Below, in pieces: positions 15,085 through 16,612 of a stretch of DNA of 16,612 bases (positions are counted from its first letter, which is position 1; each line of letters begins with the position of its first letter). Where the stretch lies: the NCBI GenBank assembly GCA_012515455.1, contig JAAYYJ010000226.1, forward strand, positions 1 to 16,612, written 5' to 3'. Below the pieces are notes generated by a model. The model was not told the origin of the DNA and did not search any database. It worked only from the letters and a program-made list of their open reading frames with translations. The DNA is from Oligosphaeraceae bacterium (GTDB taxonomy: Bacteria > Verrucomicrobiota > Lentisphaeria > Oligosphaerales > Oligosphaeraceae). Both the position numbers and the translations under genes were made by a program.

Positions 15085-15339
15085 TTTTCTCTTTCTTCGG
15101 GACAGTCACGCGACACTGTTCAGCTCCCGCGAAAGCCCCGCCACTATTACTGCTGCATCCCTCGAGACCATGAATCCACCGCACTGATTCTTTATATCCG
15201 GAATTGCCATGCCGTCACGCGATATTAAAGCCCAGAATGAAGCAGCATTCGACTCGCCGGCTTGCAGGCAGCAACCCGGTAGAAGATACTGCAGTCCGAA
15301 TCCCCCTCTCCGGATACTTCTTACCACAGAGGAAAAACG

Positions 15340-16612
15340 ATGACCGTAAGTATCTTCTTACTGAGCCTAGCCGCGGCCGCGATTTCCGGATTTGCCGACG
15401 AGACCGCCGAGCTGCAGCAGAACTGGTCCGCTCTGCAGGAACGCAACATCGAATTACTGCCAATCCCCAAGCATCTCTCTCTTGCCCGGCCGCAGACACT
15501 GACGAAGCTGGTCATCAGCGGCATGGCGACAGCACGGTATCGGGCCGCGATGATTGAGGAATTATCCTCCCGCATCAGCGAACTCGGCCTGCAGGTGACG
15601 GTCAGCAACGCCCCTGAACCGGCGACTGATGCCTACAATATCATCCTGGCCACCTGGGACGACAGCAGCGCCGCCGCGGCGATGGTACCCGACAACGGCG
15701 ACAGCCGTTTTGCCCAAGCATACACCTTGACGCCGGGCGACCACCGCCTGATCCTGTCCGGCAAAAGCGATCTCGGGCTGCTGTATGCCGTAGTAACCCT
15801 GCGTTCCCTCATCCAGAATGACAACGGCCAGGCAGTCATCCACCCGGCCACGGTAGCCGACTGGCCGGATTTCGCTACCCGCCGTTGCGGACTGCAGTTC
15901 AATCCCCTGGGCTCACCGTCACGACGGGACCCGGAAGAATTCCTGGCTAATATGAAGGCCGCGCTGAAATGGGCTCTGCGACACAAAATCAACGCCATCT
16001 CCCAGCTGCCCTATATCCCGCAGTACTCCAACATACGGCGTCTCAACGCCAAAAGTCCGCATTTCGACGCGGTCCTGGCCGCCCGCTTGAAGCAGGTCAC
16101 CGACTTCGCCCGTGCCAACGGCATCCTGGCCGGCCGGGTCGGGAACTTCATCTCCGTGGCCGAAGCGGACAACCCGGAAGATGCCGCCGATCCGCGCTTC
16201 AAAGACCTGCTGCTTTTCAACCGCCGCCATATCGCGACCTGGGGACACCTCGACTGGCACCAGGAAATCAACCGCCGCTATGCGGATTTCTTCCGTGCCT
16301 CGGGTTTCAGCTTCTTCAATCACCATACGGTTGATTCCGGCGGAGCGAATGACCCGGCCCTCTGGAGCAAGCGCGATGCCGAGACCCGCCGGCTCTATGG
16401 TGACGACCGGGTCAAAGCCGATATCGCCCTGTGGACCGCGGTCGCGGACTGCTTCAAGGGCCTGGACATGGACTTCTCCATCACCCAGTACCCGTATTCC
16501 GGCAAATACCTCACCCTCGAGGGCATCCGCGAGGTGCTGCATCTGCCAGACAACAACACCGCCCGGGAGACGGCCCAGAAAATCCTGGCCCGCAACCTCG
16601 ACTACCTGAACC
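15340..16612 (+). CDS. Secreted GH20/GH84-like glycoside hydrolase (3' partial)
   Basis: The frame is open from ATG 15340 to the window end (424 residues, no stop). AGAGGA lies just upstream of the start. The N-terminus is a Sec signal peptide (cleavage near GFA-DE, residues 19-20). Residues ~36-175 match the N-terminal alpha/beta domain shared by beta-N-acetylhexosaminidases (GH20) and hyaluronidase-like GH84 enzymes: IELLPIPKHLSL, YNIIL, LILSGKSDLGLLYAVVTLRS and then DWPDFATRRCG, which leads into the barrel. The barrel-like remainder includes LKWALRHKINAISQLP and FFNHHTVDSGG. I see no GH20 Asp-Glu pair or canonical GH84 active-site segment within the visible part, so the activity and family are unresolved. 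It likely belongs with the upstream sulfatase. The 255-base gap before it contains two copies of GTCACGCGA (15105-15113 and 15214-15222) and nothing gene-like. Confidence 0.75.
   Translation, partial: MTVSIFLLSLAAAAISGFADETAELQQNWSALQERNIELLPIPKHLSLARPQTLTKLVISGMATARYRAAMIEELSSRISELGLQVTVSNAPEPATDAYNIILATWDDSSAAAAMVPDNGDSRFAQAYTLTPGDHRLILSGKSDLGLLYAVVTLRSLIQNDNGQAVIHPATVADWPDFATRRCGLQFNPLGSPSRRDPEEFLANMKAALKWALRHKINAISQLPYIPQYSNIRRLNAKSPHFDAVLAARLKQVTDFARANGILAGRVGNFISVAEADNPEDAADPRFKDLLLFNRRHIATWGHLDWHQEINRRYADFFRASGFSFFNHHTVDSGGANDPALWSKRDAETRRLYGDDRVKADIALWTAVADCFKGLDMDFSITQYPYSGKYLTLEGIREVLHLPDNNTARETAQKILARNLDYLN

Noticed and set aside
15204..15557. 117-codon plus-strand frame overlapping the start of the GH20/84-like gene
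   Set aside because: The gene from 15340 has a ribosome site, a signal peptide and a frame open to the window end; this frame has none of these.

Overview
The window is GC-rich (well over half G+C by eye) and gene-dense. It holds nine protein genes plus intergenic regulatory-looking structure, and no tRNA, rRNA, CRISPR array or insertion sequence that I can see. Its gene types are a malonate decarboxylase module, a Rex redox repressor, a large secreted DUF4838 protein, a CysSASR-type sulfatase, a secreted beta-helix protein and a GH20/GH84-like secreted protein. Together they suggest an anaerobic polysaccharide degrader of the PVC group, most like Lentisphaerota/Victivallales or Kiritimatiellota. 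That placement is inferred from gene content only.

Layout. (1) 1-2223, plus strand: the distal end of a malonate decarboxylase operon. It contains an MdcG-MdcB fusion that enters from outside the window, overlapped by mdcH. (2) 2224-2419: convergent spacer with a 22-bp imperfect direct repeat. (3) 2420-3349, minus strand: a CorA-type divalent cation transporter. (4) 3350-3982: a long non-coding stretch with a minus-strand terminator-like hairpin, a sigma70-like promoter, a hairpin whose loop is a G homopolymer, and a second hairpin next to the next gene's ribosome binding site. (5) 3983-6982: a 999-residue secreted DUF4838 protein with a CBM9-like and a C-terminal jelly-roll-like region, followed by a perfect 13-bp hairpin. 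(6) 6983-7564: a spacer with an unrecognised open frame on the minus strand that looks like a gene remnant, then a good promoter for the next gene. (7) 7565-8236: a Rex-family repressor. (8) 8460-11159: a likely operon of an alpha/beta hydrolase, an APH-type kinase-like protein and a YjbQ-family protein. (9) 11170-13353, minus strand: a secreted beta-helix protein, convergent with yjbQ and divergent from the sulfatase. (10) 13774-15084: a sulfatase without a signal peptide. (11) 15340-16612: a secreted GH20/GH84-like protein that runs off the window.

How the parts fit. From about 3.9 kb to the end, the window reads as a glycan-degradation locus without SusC/SusD. It encodes exported DUF4838, beta-helix and GH20/84-like proteins, a probably cytoplasmic sulfatase and carbohydrate-esterase-like hydrolase, and a small-molecule kinase-like protein. 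The hydrolase and the sulfatase genes share the same promoter-like element: TTGCAA, five bases, CGTAACGG, then a TATA-type -10. This suggests co-regulation. The best leads are this shared element, the G-tract hairpin leader, the Cys-Asp repeat inside the kinase-like protein and the unexplained minus-strand remnant. I see no clearly new defence or mobile system.
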